Below, piece after piece: positions 36,948 to 44,908 of a stretch of 64,000 bases of DNA (positions within the stretch are counted from its first letter, which is position 1; the number at the start of each line of letters is the position of its first letter). A program made the position numbers and the translations under genes. The notes below the pieces were generated by a model. The model ran no database searches and was not told where the DNA came from. It saw only the letters and a program-made list of their open reading frames with translations. Origin of the DNA: Streptomyces sp. NRRL S-1022 (GTDB taxonomy: Bacteria > Actinomycetota > Actinomycetes > Streptomycetales > Streptomycetaceae); NCBI RefSeq assembly GCF_000720135.1, contig NZ_JOIU01000008.1, forward strand, positions 1 to 64,000, written 5' to 3'.

Positions 36948-37502
36948 CTCGAAGCCCTCCGCCGCCCTCTTCTCCCGCAGCTCGCGGATCGCCCGGCGGC
37001 GGGCCAGGCGGTGGGTGCGGCGGATCTGGGCCTCCTGGTAGCGGCGGCGGTCCCGGTCGGTCTCCGGTATCACCGGCGGCACCCGGCGCGGCCTGCCGTC
37101 GGCGTCGACGGCCGCGAAGACCAGGTACGCCGAGCCGACCTGGGTGGCCGGGTCCGACTCGTTCCAGCGCTCGGCGAGCACCCGCACGCCGATCTCCATC
37201 GAGGTCCGGCCGGTCCAGTTCACCTGCGCCTTGACGTGGACCAGGTCACCGACGCGGACCGGTTCGAGGAACACCATCTCGTCCATGGACGCGGTGACGG
37301 CGGGACCGCCGGAGTGCCGGCCGGCCACCGCGCCCGCCGCGTCGTCGACCAGTTTCATGATCACCCCGCCGTGCACCGTCCCCAGCAGGTTGGTGTCGTT
37401 GTGGGTCATGATGTGGCTGAGGGTGGTGCGCGAGGCGGACGTGGGCTTGCCCGGGATGTCCGGCTGCGTGTCCGGATCCGTGTCCGTGGCCTGGTCTGTC
37501 AT
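36942..37502 (-). CDS. acyl-CoA thioesterase (hotdog fold)
   Basis: This 186-residue cytosolic protein is a YciA/BACH-like thioesterase that hydrolyses acyl-CoA. The family signature is HIMTHNDTNLLGTVHGGVIMKLVD followed by AGAVAGRHSGG and VFLEPVRVGDLVHVKAQV; the charged catalytic Asn-Asp region is present. The C-terminal 45 residues are a highly charged helix (RRYQEAQIRRTHRLARRR) that extends beyond the hotdog domain. The ATG at 37502 follows GGAGGG. Its last codons sit in the 21-base minisatellite. It is divergent from LCP 5. Confidence 0.9.
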   Translation of the reverse strand: MTDQATDTDPDTQPDIPGKPTSASRTTLSHIMTHNDTNLLGTVHGGVIMKLVDDAAGAVAGRHSGGPAVTASMDEMVFLEPVRVGDLVHVKAQVNWTGRTSMEIGVRVLAERWNESDPATQVGSAYLVFAAVDADGRPRRVPPVIPETDRDRRRYQEAQIRRTHRLARRRAIRELREKRAAEGFED

Positions 37503-37621
37503 GCCCTCCACCCTATGCCGACGGCTCATTCGCGGACTTTGTGTCGGGTTCGCAACAGCGGGGCCCTGATTTCCCGACATCTCTTGTCGAGCACATATCC
37601 GCGCCCTGCACACTGGGGCCC

Positions 37622-38947
37622 ATGAATGACTGGCCCGAGGGATGGTCCGACGACAACCGCGGCCCGCGCTACGGACGCGGCAGTGCCGGCGCACAGCCGG
37701 AGGGGGCCCGCGTGATGCGTCAGGTGCAGCGCGGCCCGGCGGTACCGCCCGGACCGCGCTCGGCGTACGGCGACCCCGGCCCGGCGGCGCCGCCGTACGG
37801 GGCCGGTGTGCCGCAGCAGCCGTCGTACGTCGACGGCCGCGGACACGAGGAAGGCGCCGGCTACGGCGACTACGACAGCGGCTACAACACGGGCCAGGTC
37901 TACGGCGGCCCCGGCGGCCGGGGCCCGGGCGGCCCGGAAGGGGCGTCCACCCGCGCCCCGCGCCCCGCGCCGAACTGGCGGCGCCGGATCAAGTGGACGG
38001 CGATCACTCTGGCGACCGTGCTGGTCGTCACGTCGGTGGCCACCTACTTCTGGGCCGACTCCAAGCTGCGCCGCGAGGTGGACCTGTCCAAGGTCATCGA
38101 CCGGCCGGAGTCGGGCGCGGGCACGAACTACCTGATCGTCGGCTCGGACAGCCGTGAGGGCATGTCCAAGGCGGACGAGAAGAAGCTGCACACCGGCGGT
38201 GCCGAGGGCAAGCGCACCGACTCGATGATGATCCTGCACGTCGGCGACAACGGCGACACCCTGATCTCGCTGCCGCGCGACTCGGACGTGGTGGTCCCGT
38301 CGTACAGAGGGTCGACGTCCGGGAAGGTCTACCCGGCGCAGGGGCGGCACGCCAAGCTGAACGCCACCTACGCCGAGGACGGGCCGACGCTGCTGGTCCG
38401 CACGGTCGAGGCGAACACCGGTCTGCACATCGACCACTACGTGGAGATCGGCTTCCAGGGCTTCGCGAACATCGTGGACGCGGTGGGCGGGGTCGAGATC
38501 GACATCGACAAGGGCTTCAAGGACAAGTGGTCGGGCGCCGACTTCCAGGCCGGCAAGCAGACCCTGAACGGCCAGCAGGCGCTCGCGTTCGTCCGGACCC
38601 GGCACGCGTTCGCCGCCTCCGACCTGCAGCGCACCAAGAACCAGCAGAAGTTCCTGGCCGCGCTGGCCCACCAGGTGGCCACCCCGTCGACGATGCTGAA
38701 CCCGTTCAAGTTCTACCCGACCATGGGCGCGGGCCTGGACTCCCTGATCGTCGACAAGGACATGGGCCTGTGGGACCTGGCCTCGATGTTCTGGGCGATG
38801 AAGGGCGTCAGCGGCGGTGACGGCACCTCGATGAACATGCCGATCTCCGGCTCCGCCGGCGGCAACCTCGTCTGGGACAAGGCGAAGGTGAAGACGCTGG
38901 TGGACCAGCTGAACAACGACGAGAAGGTCACCGTCTCCGGCAACTGA
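37622..38947 (+). CDS. LytR-CpsA-Psr family protein, LCP 5 of 5
   Basis: This 441-residue protein has a long cytoplasmic N-terminus of about 120 residues rich in Gly, Tyr and Pro, one membrane helix (AITLATVLVVTSVATYFWA) and an LCP domain with NYLIVGSDSREGMSK, RTDSMMILHVGDNGD, SLPRDSDVVVPSYRG and GQQALAFVRTRHAF. There is no LytR_C domain. It is the most diverged of the five and may serve a different polymer. The ATG at 37622 is preceded by GGGG. It ends at a very strong bidirectional hairpin. Confidence 0.92.
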   Translation: MNDWPEGWSDDNRGPRYGRGSAGAQPEGARVMRQVQRGPAVPPGPRSAYGDPGPAAPPYGAGVPQQPSYVDGRGHEEGAGYGDYDSGYNTGQVYGGPGGRGPGGPEGASTRAPRPAPNWRRRIKWTAITLATVLVVTSVATYFWADSKLRREVDLSKVIDRPESGAGTNYLIVGSDSREGMSKADEKKLHTGGAEGKRTDSMMILHVGDNGDTLISLPRDSDVVVPSYRGSTSGKVYPAQGRHAKLNATYAEDGPTLLVRTVEANTGLHIDHYVEIGFQGFANIVDAVGGVEIDIDKGFKDKWSGADFQAGKQTLNGQQALAFVRTRHAFAASDLQRTKNQQKFLAALAHQVATPSTMLNPFKFYPTMGAGLDSLIVDKDMGLWDLASMFWAMKGVSGGDGTSMNMPISGSAGGNLVWDKAKVKTLVDQLNNDEKVTVSGN

Positions 38948-38953
38948 CGCCGG

Positions 38954-39001
38954 CGCGCGGCGGCCGGGGGGACCCCGCGGGGTGCCCCCGGCCGCCGCGC
39001 G
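38954..39001. terminator. bidirectional terminator, LCP 5 / copper-storage gene
   Basis: A perfect 17-base stem (38954-38970 with 38985-39001, CGCGCGGCGGCCGGGGG on the left) encloses a second palindrome ACCCCGCGGGGT. It lies in the 59-base gap between convergent genes and is among the strongest hairpins in the window. Confidence 0.85.
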
Positions 39002-39006
39002 TGGGC

Positions 39007-39381
39007 TCACATGCTGGCGCCCGCCATCGCCCGGCAGGTCTCCGCGCAGCGGCGACACGCCTCGGCGCAGCGCATCATCTGCTGGTCGTCCGGCATGGAC
39101 ATACACGCCTCGGCGCACATGTCGCAGACCTTCGCGCAGAGCATGCACATCTCGCCGGCCATGGGCGAGCGCCGCATCATCATGTCGGCGCACATGCGGG
39201 TCGCCTCGGAGCAGTCCATGAGCGCCCGCATGACCTGCATCTGCGCCTGGCCGCCCATCTGCATGCAGGAGCTCATGGTCTCCTCGCACATGTTGTGGCA
39301 GTTCATGCAGGCCTCGATGCAGTCCTGCATCTGCTGCGTGAGGGCGGGCATCGTTCCGGACCGCGACTGGGACTGGGTCAT
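39007..39381 (-). CDS. four-helix-bundle copper-storage (Csp-like) protein
   Basis: This 124-residue protein has 16 cysteines and about 20 methionines arranged as amphipathic helices, for example CIEACMNCHNMC, CSEATRMC, CMLCAKVCDMC and CAEACRRCAETC. This is the pattern of Csp proteins, tetrameric four-helix bundles whose cores bind many Cu(I) ions. There is no Tat or Sec signal, so it should be cytosolic like the Csp reported in S. lividans. ATG 39381 follows AGGAGGAG. It probably buffers copper and protects against toxicity. No metal-responsive regulator gene is adjacent. Confidence 0.9.
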   Translation of the reverse strand: MTQSQSRSGTMPALTQQMQDCIEACMNCHNMCEETMSSCMQMGGQAQMQVMRALMDCSEATRMCADMMMRRSPMAGEMCMLCAKVCDMCAEACMSMPDDQQMMRCAEACRRCAETCRAMAGASM

Positions 39382-39468
39382 GGCTCCTCCTGGGACGGCG
39401 GGATGAGGCCCGGGGCGGGCCCCATGTGCTTCCGTCCTACGCCGGGGAGCGGCGTCCCGCATGTCGGG

Positions 39469-40626
39469 TCACGGCAGGTTGCGGGCCATGACGATGCGCT
39501 GGACCTGGTTGGTGCCCTCGTAGATCTGGGTGATCTTGGCGTCGCGCATCATGCGTTCCACCGGGTAGTCGCGGGTGTAGCCGTAGCCGCCGAGGAGCTG
39601 GACGGCGTCGGTGGTGACCTCCATGGCGACGTCCGAGGCGAAGCACTTGGCGGCGGCACCCAGATAGGTGAGATCGGCGTCGCCGCGCTCGGAGGCGGCG
39701 GCGGCCTGGTAGGTGAGGGCGCGGGCCGCCGAGATCTTCATGGACATGTCGGCGAGCATGAACTGGATGCCCTGGAAGTCGGCGATCGCCTTGCCGAACT
39801 GCTTGCGCTCCTGGACGTAGCCCTTGGCGTAGTCGAGGGCGCCCTGGGCGCAGCCGAGGGCCTGGGCGGCGATGGTGATGCGGGTGTGGTCCAGGGTCTT
39901 CATGGCCGTCAGGAAGCCCGTGCCCTCCTCGCCGATCATGCGGTCGGCGGGGATGCGGACGTTGTCGAAGTAGACCTCGCGGGTCGGGGAGCCCTTGATG
40001 CCGAGCTTCTTCTCCGGGGCGCCGAAGGAAACGCCCTCGTCCGACTTCTCGACCACGAAGGCCGAGATGCCCTTGGAGCGCTTGGCGGGGTCCGTGACCG
40101 CCATCACCGTGTAGTACTCGGAGACGCCCGCGTTGGTGATCCAGCGCTTGACGCCGTTGAGGATCCAGTGGTCGCCGTCGCGGACGGCCTTGGTCTTCAT
40201 GCCGGCCGCGTCCGAGCCCGCCTCCGGCTCGGACAGGCAGTACGAGAACATCGCGTCGCCCTTGGCGAGCGGGCCCAGGTACTTCTTCTTCAGTTCCTCG
40301 GAGCCGGAGAGGATCACCGGCAGGGAGCCGAGCTTGTTCACGGCCGGGATGAGCGAGGAGGAGACGCAGGCACGGGCGACCTCCTCGATCACGATGACCG
40401 TGGCGAGGGCGTCGGCGCCGGCGCCGCCGTACTCCTCGGGGACGTGCACGGCGTGCAGGTCATTGGCGACGAGGGCGTCGAGGGCCTCCTGCGGGAAGCG
40501 GGCCTCCTCGTCCACCGCCGCGGCGTACGGCGCGATCTTCGCCTCGACCAGCGAGCGGACGGCGTCCCGGAGCATGTCGTGCTCCTCGGACGGGCGGTAC
40601 AGGTCGAAGTCAGCCGATCCGGCCAC
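39469..40626 (-). CDS. acyl-CoA dehydrogenase
   Basis: This 385-residue flavoenzyme carries the acyl-CoA dehydrogenase hallmarks: YCLSEPEAGSDAAGM for FAD and substrate binding, WITNAGVSEYYTVMAV, and the C-terminal catalytic base in TQIYEGTNQVQR. It oxidises acyl-CoA to enoyl-CoA in fatty acid or branched-chain amino acid breakdown. It occupies the position of fadE25 in the mycobacterial purE-purK neighbourhood. It starts at GTG 40626 with GGAG about 12 bases upstream. The substrate range cannot be read from sequence. Confidence 0.94.
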   Translation of the reverse strand: MAGSADFDLYRPSEEHDMLRDAVRSLVEAKIAPYAAAVDEEARFPQEALDALVANDLHAVHVPEEYGGAGADALATVIVIEEVARACVSSSLIPAVNKLGSLPVILSGSEELKKKYLGPLAKGDAMFSYCLSEPEAGSDAAGMKTKAVRDGDHWILNGVKRWITNAGVSEYYTVMAVTDPAKRSKGISAFVVEKSDEGVSFGAPEKKLGIKGSPTREVYFDNVRIPADRMIGEEGTGFLTAMKTLDHTRITIAAQALGCAQGALDYAKGYVQERKQFGKAIADFQGIQFMLADMSMKISAARALTYQAAAASERGDADLTYLGAAAKCFASDVAMEVTTDAVQLLGGYGYTRDYPVERMMRDAKITQIYEGTNQVQRIVMARNLP

Positions 40627-40816
40627 GGTGTCTCACGCTCCAAAGACGCTGTGATACTGACGCTAATTACCGTTAAGTAACTGAATTTTAGATCGCCTGT
40701 GTGAACACGCCTACGTGAGCTTGGTGACAGCGGGAAAATTGCCCGCTGAACGGCCCGACTATGCTCAGGCACCGCATGACCGAGCAGGAACGACGGACCG
40801 GAGCTGGAGCACACCC

Positions 40817-42160
40817 ATGAGCCTGAAGATCACCGTGATCGGCACCGGCTACCTCGGCGCCACACACGCCGCGGCCATGGCCGAGCTGGGCTTCGAGGTG
40901 CTGGGCCTGGACGTCGTACCGGAGAAGATCGCCCTGCTGGAGCGCGGCGAGACCCCGATGTACGAGCCGGGGCTCGACGAGCTGCTGCGCCGGCACGTGG
41001 CCGGGATCGAGGGATCCACCGGCCGGCTGCGGTTCACCACGGACTGGGCCGAGGCCGGCGCCTTCGGCGAGGTGCACTTCGTGTGCGTGAACACCCCGCA
41101 GAAGCACGGCGAGTACGCCTGTGACATGAGTTACGTCGATTCCGCGATCGCCTCCCTCGCCCCGCATCTGCGCGGCCCGGCCCTGGTGGTCGGCAAGTCG
41201 ACCGTGCCGGTGGGCTCGGCCGACCGGCTGGCCGCCTACCTGGCCGAGCACGCCCCGGCCGGCGCGGACGCCGAGCTGGCGTGGAACCCGGAGTTCCTGC
41301 GCGAGGGCTTCGCCGTCCAGGACACCCTGCACCCGGACCGGATCGTCGTCGGGGTGCGCAGCGAGCGGGCCGAGAAGCTGCTGCGCGAGGTGTACGCCGG
41401 CCCGGTCGGCGAGGGCACGCCGTTCGTGGTCACCGACTTCCCCACCGCCGAGCTGGTGAAGACGGCCGCGAACTCCTTCCTCGCGACCAAGATCTCCTTC
41501 ATCAACGCGATGGCCGAGGTGTGCGAGGCGGCCGGCGGCGACGTGGCGGAGCTGGCGGAGGCCATCGGGCACGACGACCGGATCGGGCGGAAGTTCCTGC
41601 GCGCCGGGATCGGCTTCGGCGGCGGCTGCCTGCCCAAGGACATCCGCGCGTTCATGGCCCGGGCGGGCGAGCTGGGCGCCGACCAGGCGCTGACCTTCCT
41701 GCGGGAGATCGACTCCATCAACATGCGCCGGCGCGGGCAGATGGTGGAGATGACCCGGGAGGCGCTGGGCGGCGGCTCCTTCCTCGGCAAGCGGGTCGCG
41801 GTGCTCGGCGCCACCTTCAAGCCGGACTCGGACGACGTCCGCGACTCGCCCGCGCTGAACGTGGCCGGCCAGATCCACCTGCAGGGCGGCCAGGTGACCG
41901 TGTACGACCCGAAGGGCATGGACAACGCCCGCAAGGTCTTCCCGACCCTGGGGTACGCCGACTCGGCGCGGGCGGCCGTCCGGGGCGCCGACGTCGTGCT
42001 GCACCTGACCGAGTGGAGCGAGTTCCGCGAGCTGGACCCGGCGGCGCTCGGCGAGGTGGCGACGGCCCGGGTGATCCTCGACGGACGCAACACCCTGGAC
42101 CCTGAGCAGTGGCGGCGGGCGGGCTGGACCTACCGGGCGATGGGCCGCCCCACCGCCTAG
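40817..42160 (+). CDS. UDP-glucose/GDP-mannose dehydrogenase family protein
   Basis: This 447-residue enzyme oxidises a nucleotide sugar at C6, most likely UDP-glucose to UDP-glucuronate. It has the NAD-binding VIGTGYLGATHAAAMAELG, the central domain with TAELVKTAANSFLATKISF, the catalytic cysteine in FGGGCLPKDIRAFM and the C-terminal GATFKPDSDDVRDSPAL. ATG 40817 follows GGAG by nine bases. GDP-mannose as substrate cannot be excluded, given manA and manB nearby. A perfect terminator follows. Confidence 0.93.
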   Translation: MSLKITVIGTGYLGATHAAAMAELGFEVLGLDVVPEKIALLERGETPMYEPGLDELLRRHVAGIEGSTGRLRFTTDWAEAGAFGEVHFVCVNTPQKHGEYACDMSYVDSAIASLAPHLRGPALVVGKSTVPVGSADRLAAYLAEHAPAGADAELAWNPEFLREGFAVQDTLHPDRIVVGVRSERAEKLLREVYAGPVGEGTPFVVTDFPTAELVKTAANSFLATKISFINAMAEVCEAAGGDVAELAEAIGHDDRIGRKFLRAGIGFGGGCLPKDIRAFMARAGELGADQALTFLREIDSINMRRRGQMVEMTREALGGGSFLGKRVAVLGATFKPDSDDVRDSPALNVAGQIHLQGGQVTVYDPKGMDNARKVFPTLGYADSARAAVRGADVVLHLTEWSEFRELDPAALGEVATARVILDGRNTLDPEQWRRAGWTYRAMGRPTA

Positions 42161-42180
42161 ACGCAGCGGTACCGGGTGAC

Positions 42181-42215
42181 GCCGGTTCGGCCGAGGCTCA
42201 GTCGGCCGAACCGGC
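42181..42215. terminator. terminator after UDP-glucose dehydrogenase gene
   Basis: GCCGGTTCGGCCGA (42181-42194) pairs perfectly with TCGGCCGAACCGGC (42202-42215) around a 7-base loop. It separates convergent genes. Confidence 0.85.
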
Positions 42216-42248
42216 GTCTGTCCGCATTCTGCACCACGCCGCTGTGGC

Positions 42249-42755
42249 TCACGCACCCTTCGCCCGGTACCGGCGCATCTTCGCGCGGGCCCCGCACACC
42301 TGCATGGAACACCAGCGGCCGCGGCCGGCGGGGCTGCGGTCGTAGTACGCCCAGTGGCAGGTGCCGGCCTCGCACGCCTTGAGCCGGGTCCAGGTGCCGG
42401 CGACCAGTGCCTCGGCGACGGCGGCGGCGACCCGGGAGAGCAGCGGGCCCTGCTCGGCGGGGGCGAGCCGGGCCGAGCCGTCCCGCTCGTCGACGGCGAC
42501 GTGCAGCGGGGCCCGCGCCAGCAGGGTGCCCAGCGGGGTCACCGCGCGGTGCGGCGGGTGGCCGGCGTGGGCCAGCAGCGCGGCCCGCAGCGACTCGCGC
42601 AGTTCCCGCGCGTCGGTCAGCCCGGTCACGGTGATCCCGAGGCGCCCCCGGCCCTCCGGCGTGTCCAGCGAGTCGGCGCCCGTCTCGATGTCCAGCGTGT
42701 TCACCAGGGACTCGATCAGGGCCAGGCCGCCGGGCGCGGCCGATCTCTCGCTCAT
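42249..42755 (-). CDS. CGNR zinc-finger regulator
   Basis: This 168-residue protein belongs to the CGNR (ABATE plus zinc finger) family of probable transcription regulators. The N-terminal two thirds is the ligand-binding-like domain (LIESLVNTLDIETGADSLDTP). The C-terminal motif CEAGTCHWAYYDRSPAGR and RWCSMQVCGARAKMRR provides four cysteines and a basic helix. It is divergent from the VOC gene, and the 85-base region between them holds a cluster of GTTACC/GGTAAC repeats, so it probably regulates itself and the VOC pair. Confidence 0.88.
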   Translation of the reverse strand: MSERSAAPGGLALIESLVNTLDIETGADSLDTPEGRGRLGITVTGLTDARELRESLRAALLAHAGHPPHRAVTPLGTLLARAPLHVAVDERDGSARLAPAEQGPLLSRVAAAVAEALVAGTWTRLKACEAGTCHWAYYDRSPAGRGRWCSMQVCGARAKMRRYRAKGA

Positions 42756-42789
42756 GCTTGCGACGTTACCCCCGATGCGGGAGCATGCA

Positions 42790-42825
42790 GTAACCGTTAC
42801 CGGTTACCCGGTTTTGCAGGTAACC
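42790..42825. promoter_or_regulatory. palindromic operator cluster between CGNR and VOC genes
   Basis: GTAACCG-TTAC-CGGTTAC (42790-42807) is a perfect palindrome. GGTTACC (42802-42808) and GGTAACC (42819-42825) form a second overlapping inverted repeat with a 10-base spacer. A further GTTACC lies just left (about 42765-42770). The cluster reaches to 15 bases from the VOC start codon, a position suited to repression by the divergent CGNR protein. Confidence 0.7.
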
Positions 42826-42840
42826 ATGGAGGAGGTAGTC

Positions 42841-43209
42841 ATGGCGCTCGCCAAGCTCGACGTCGTGGTCCTGGACTGTCCCGACCCGCGCGCGCTGGCC
42901 GGCTTCTACGCCGGCGTGCTGGGCGGCACGGTCGAGGAGAACCCCGAGGACGGCACGTGGGTGGACCTGAAGGTGCCGGGCGGGCCGGCCCTGGCCTTCC
43001 AGCGGGCGCCCGGCTTCGTGCCGCCGCGGTGGCCCGCGCCGGAGCACTCCCAGCAGTTCCACCTGGACCTCGCCGTCGAGGACCTGGACGCAGCCGAGAA
43101 GGGGGTGCTGGAGCTGGGCGCCGAGCCGCTGGACGCGGACGACCGCGAGCGGACCTTCCGTGTCTACGCCGACCCTGCCGGGCACCCGTTCTGCCTGTGC
43201 GCCTGCTGA
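42841..43209 (+). CDS. VOC family (glyoxalase-fold) protein 1
   Basis: This 122-residue single-domain VOC protein reads VVVLDCPDPRALAGFYAGVLGG at the N-terminus and ends in VYADPAGHPFCLC. Metal-ligand positions expected of the fold (His or Glu on the strands) are partly present (FHLDLAV), but the substrate is unknown. It could be a dioxygenase, glyoxalase or antibiotic-binding relative. ATG 42841 follows GGAGG. Expression is probably under the CGNR operator. The next gene is a clear tandem paralogue. Confidence 0.85.
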   Translation: MALAKLDVVVLDCPDPRALAGFYAGVLGGTVEENPEDGTWVDLKVPGGPALAFQRAPGFVPPRWPAPEHSQQFHLDLAVEDLDAAEKGVLELGAEPLDADDRERTFRVYADPAGHPFCLCAC

Positions 43210-43247
43210 ACCGGGGCGCACCCGACCGTTGCGAAGGAGAAGACACC

Positions 43248-43640
43248 ATGGCGTCCGTGGCCCGTTTCCGTAACGTCGTGCTCGACTGCCCCGACCCGCA
43301 CGCGCTGGCCGCCTTCTACGCGGCGGTGGGCGGCGGCACCCCGCGGGCGGAGGACGACGACTGGGTGGTGCTCCAGCTCCCGGGCGGTCCCCGGCTCGCC
43401 TTCCAGCGGGCCGAGGGGTACACCCCGCCGGAGTGGCCGCGCGCGGACCGCAACGGCCAGCAGCTCCACCTGGACTTCGACGCGGGTGCGACCTGGGCGG
43501 AACTGGACGCGGCGCACGAGCGGGTGCTGGAGCTGGGCGCCCGCCCGCTGGACCTGGAGGACCGCGAGAAGAAGGACTTCCAGGTGTACGCCGACCCGGC
43601 CGGGCACCCGTTCTGCCTGTGCCGGATCGAGGGCGAGTGA
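43248..43640 (+). CDS. VOC family (glyoxalase-fold) protein 2
   Basis: This 130-residue paralogue of the preceding gene shares VVLDCPDP-ALA-FYA at the start, PGGP-LAFQRA in the middle and VYADPAGHPFCLC at the end. It begins with ATG 43248 after GAAGGAG, 38 bases past VOC 1, so the pair forms an operon. Its stop codon is only 4 bases from the stop of the convergent pseudo-dipeptidase gene. Whether the two form homo- or heterodimers is unknown. Confidence 0.85.
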   Translation: MASVARFRNVVLDCPDPHALAAFYAAVGGGTPRAEDDDWVVLQLPGGPRLAFQRAEGYTPPEWPRADRNGQQLHLDFDAGATWAELDAAHERVLELGARPLDLEDREKKDFQVYADPAGHPFCLCRIEGE

Positions 43641-43644
43641 CGTC

Positions 43645-44781
43645 CTAGGAGGCGTCCAGTTCGGTGATCCTCGCGGTGGACGCCTCCCGGCGCTGCTGCG
43701 CGGCCCGGGCGGCGAAGTCCGCGCTGCGCAGCACCCGCTGCACGTTGCCCCAGGTCAGCAGGGCCAGCTCGGTCTCGGACCAGCCGCGGCGGAGCAGCTC
43801 GGCGACCAGGTGGGGGTAGCGGGAGGCGTCGGCGAGGTCCCGGGGGTGGACGGCCCCGGAGTCGTAGGTGCCGGACAGGCCGACGCAGTCGGGGCCGGCC
43901 ACGTCCCGGACGTGGTCGAGGTGGTCGGCGACGTCGGGGACGGTCGGGCCGGTCTGCTCGGCGGTCAGCGGCACCATGCACAGGCCCTTCGCCCGGCCCA
44001 GGGCGGTGAGGAGTTCGTCGGGCAGATTGGCCGGGTGCGGGCGCAGGGCCCGGGCCGCCGAGCGGCTGCACAGCACCGGGGTCTTGGACAGGGCGATGGT
44101 CCGCTCCACGGTGTCCGGGGCGGCTCCGGAGACGTCGGCGAGCACCCCGAGACGGTTCATCTCGCGGACGACCTCCTCCCCGAACCGGGTCAGCCCCGAG
44201 GGGCCCGCCCAGGCGGTGTCGGCGACGCTGAGCACGCGCAGCCCGAGGGTGTGCAGGATGCGCAGGAGGGCCAGCGAGTCGCCCAGCGCGGCGCCGGGCG
44301 CGGGACCCAGCACCACGGCGACCCGGCCGCGGTTGCGGGCGTCGATGACCTGCCCGGCGGTGCGCACCAGGCGCAGGCCCTCCGGGTGGGCCTCGACGAC
44401 CGTGCGGACCAGGTCGAGCTGCTCCAGGGTGGCCGTCACGGCGCGTTCGTCGTCCGGCCCCTCGGGCAGGTGCAGCGACCAGAACAGCGCGGCGACGTGC
44501 CCCTCGCGCAGCCGGGGCACGTCCGTGTCGATGGCGGCCTCGCCCAGCTCCAGGTCGTACCACGGCAGATGGCGCAGGGCCCAGGGCAGACCGCTGTAGC
44601 CGTCGGCGACCGGATGGTCGGCCAGCAGGGCGTGCGCCCGCTCCAGCAGCTCGCCGGCCGGCTGCGCGGCACGGCGGTACGACCCGTCGAGCGGGGCCGG
44701 GGCCGGACGAGGGTCGTCCGGCAGGCAGTCGTCCTCGCCGACCTCAGCGGTGGCGGGGATGTCGTCCTGGAGGTCGGCCAT
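43645..44781 (-). CDS. membrane-dipeptidase (M19) homologue lacking the metal site
   Basis: This 378-residue protein is plainly a paralogue of the dipeptidase upstream (shared [30 protein letters not shown]) but every catalytic metal ligand is changed. DGHNDLPW is DGYSGLPW (Tyr62 and Gly64 for His and Asp), the bridging Glu of GAEGGH is lost in GPAPGA, DLSH is DVSG (Gly219), SHSSAR is SRSAAR (Arg240) and GDYDG is GTYDS. The frame is intact and full length, so this is a pseudoenzyme rather than a pseudogene. It may bind the active enzyme, a peptide or the wall. It follows the active gene by 127 bases. Confidence 0.88.
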   Translation of the reverse strand: MADLQDDIPATAEVGEDDCLPDDPRPAPAPLDGSYRRAAQPAGELLERAHALLADHPVADGYSGLPWALRHLPWYDLELGEAAIDTDVPRLREGHVAALFWSLHLPEGPDDERAVTATLEQLDLVRTVVEAHPEGLRLVRTAGQVIDARNRGRVAVVLGPAPGAALGDSLALLRILHTLGLRVLSVADTAWAGPSGLTRFGEEVVREMNRLGVLADVSGAAPDTVERTIALSKTPVLCSRSAARALRPHPANLPDELLTALGRAKGLCMVPLTAEQTGPTVPDVADHLDHVRDVAGPDCVGLSGTYDSGAVHPRDLADASRYPHLVAELLRRGWSETELALLTWGNVQRVLRSADFAARAAQQRREASTARITELDAS

Positions 44782-44908
44782 GGCGGGCTCCGTACGTTCG
44801 TCGGCTACGTCGGTCGTGAGCTACGGCGTGCTGTGGCTGGCGTACCGACACGGTCGCACGGAGCGGAGGGAACCTTCCTGGTGAGTGGGGCGTTCGGGGG
44901 TACCCCGG

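Noticed and set aside
43645..44781. Pseudogene status for the second dipeptidase
   Set aside because: The frame is complete with normal codon usage and conserved scaffold motifs; only the catalytic ligands are changed, so pseudoenzyme is the better description.
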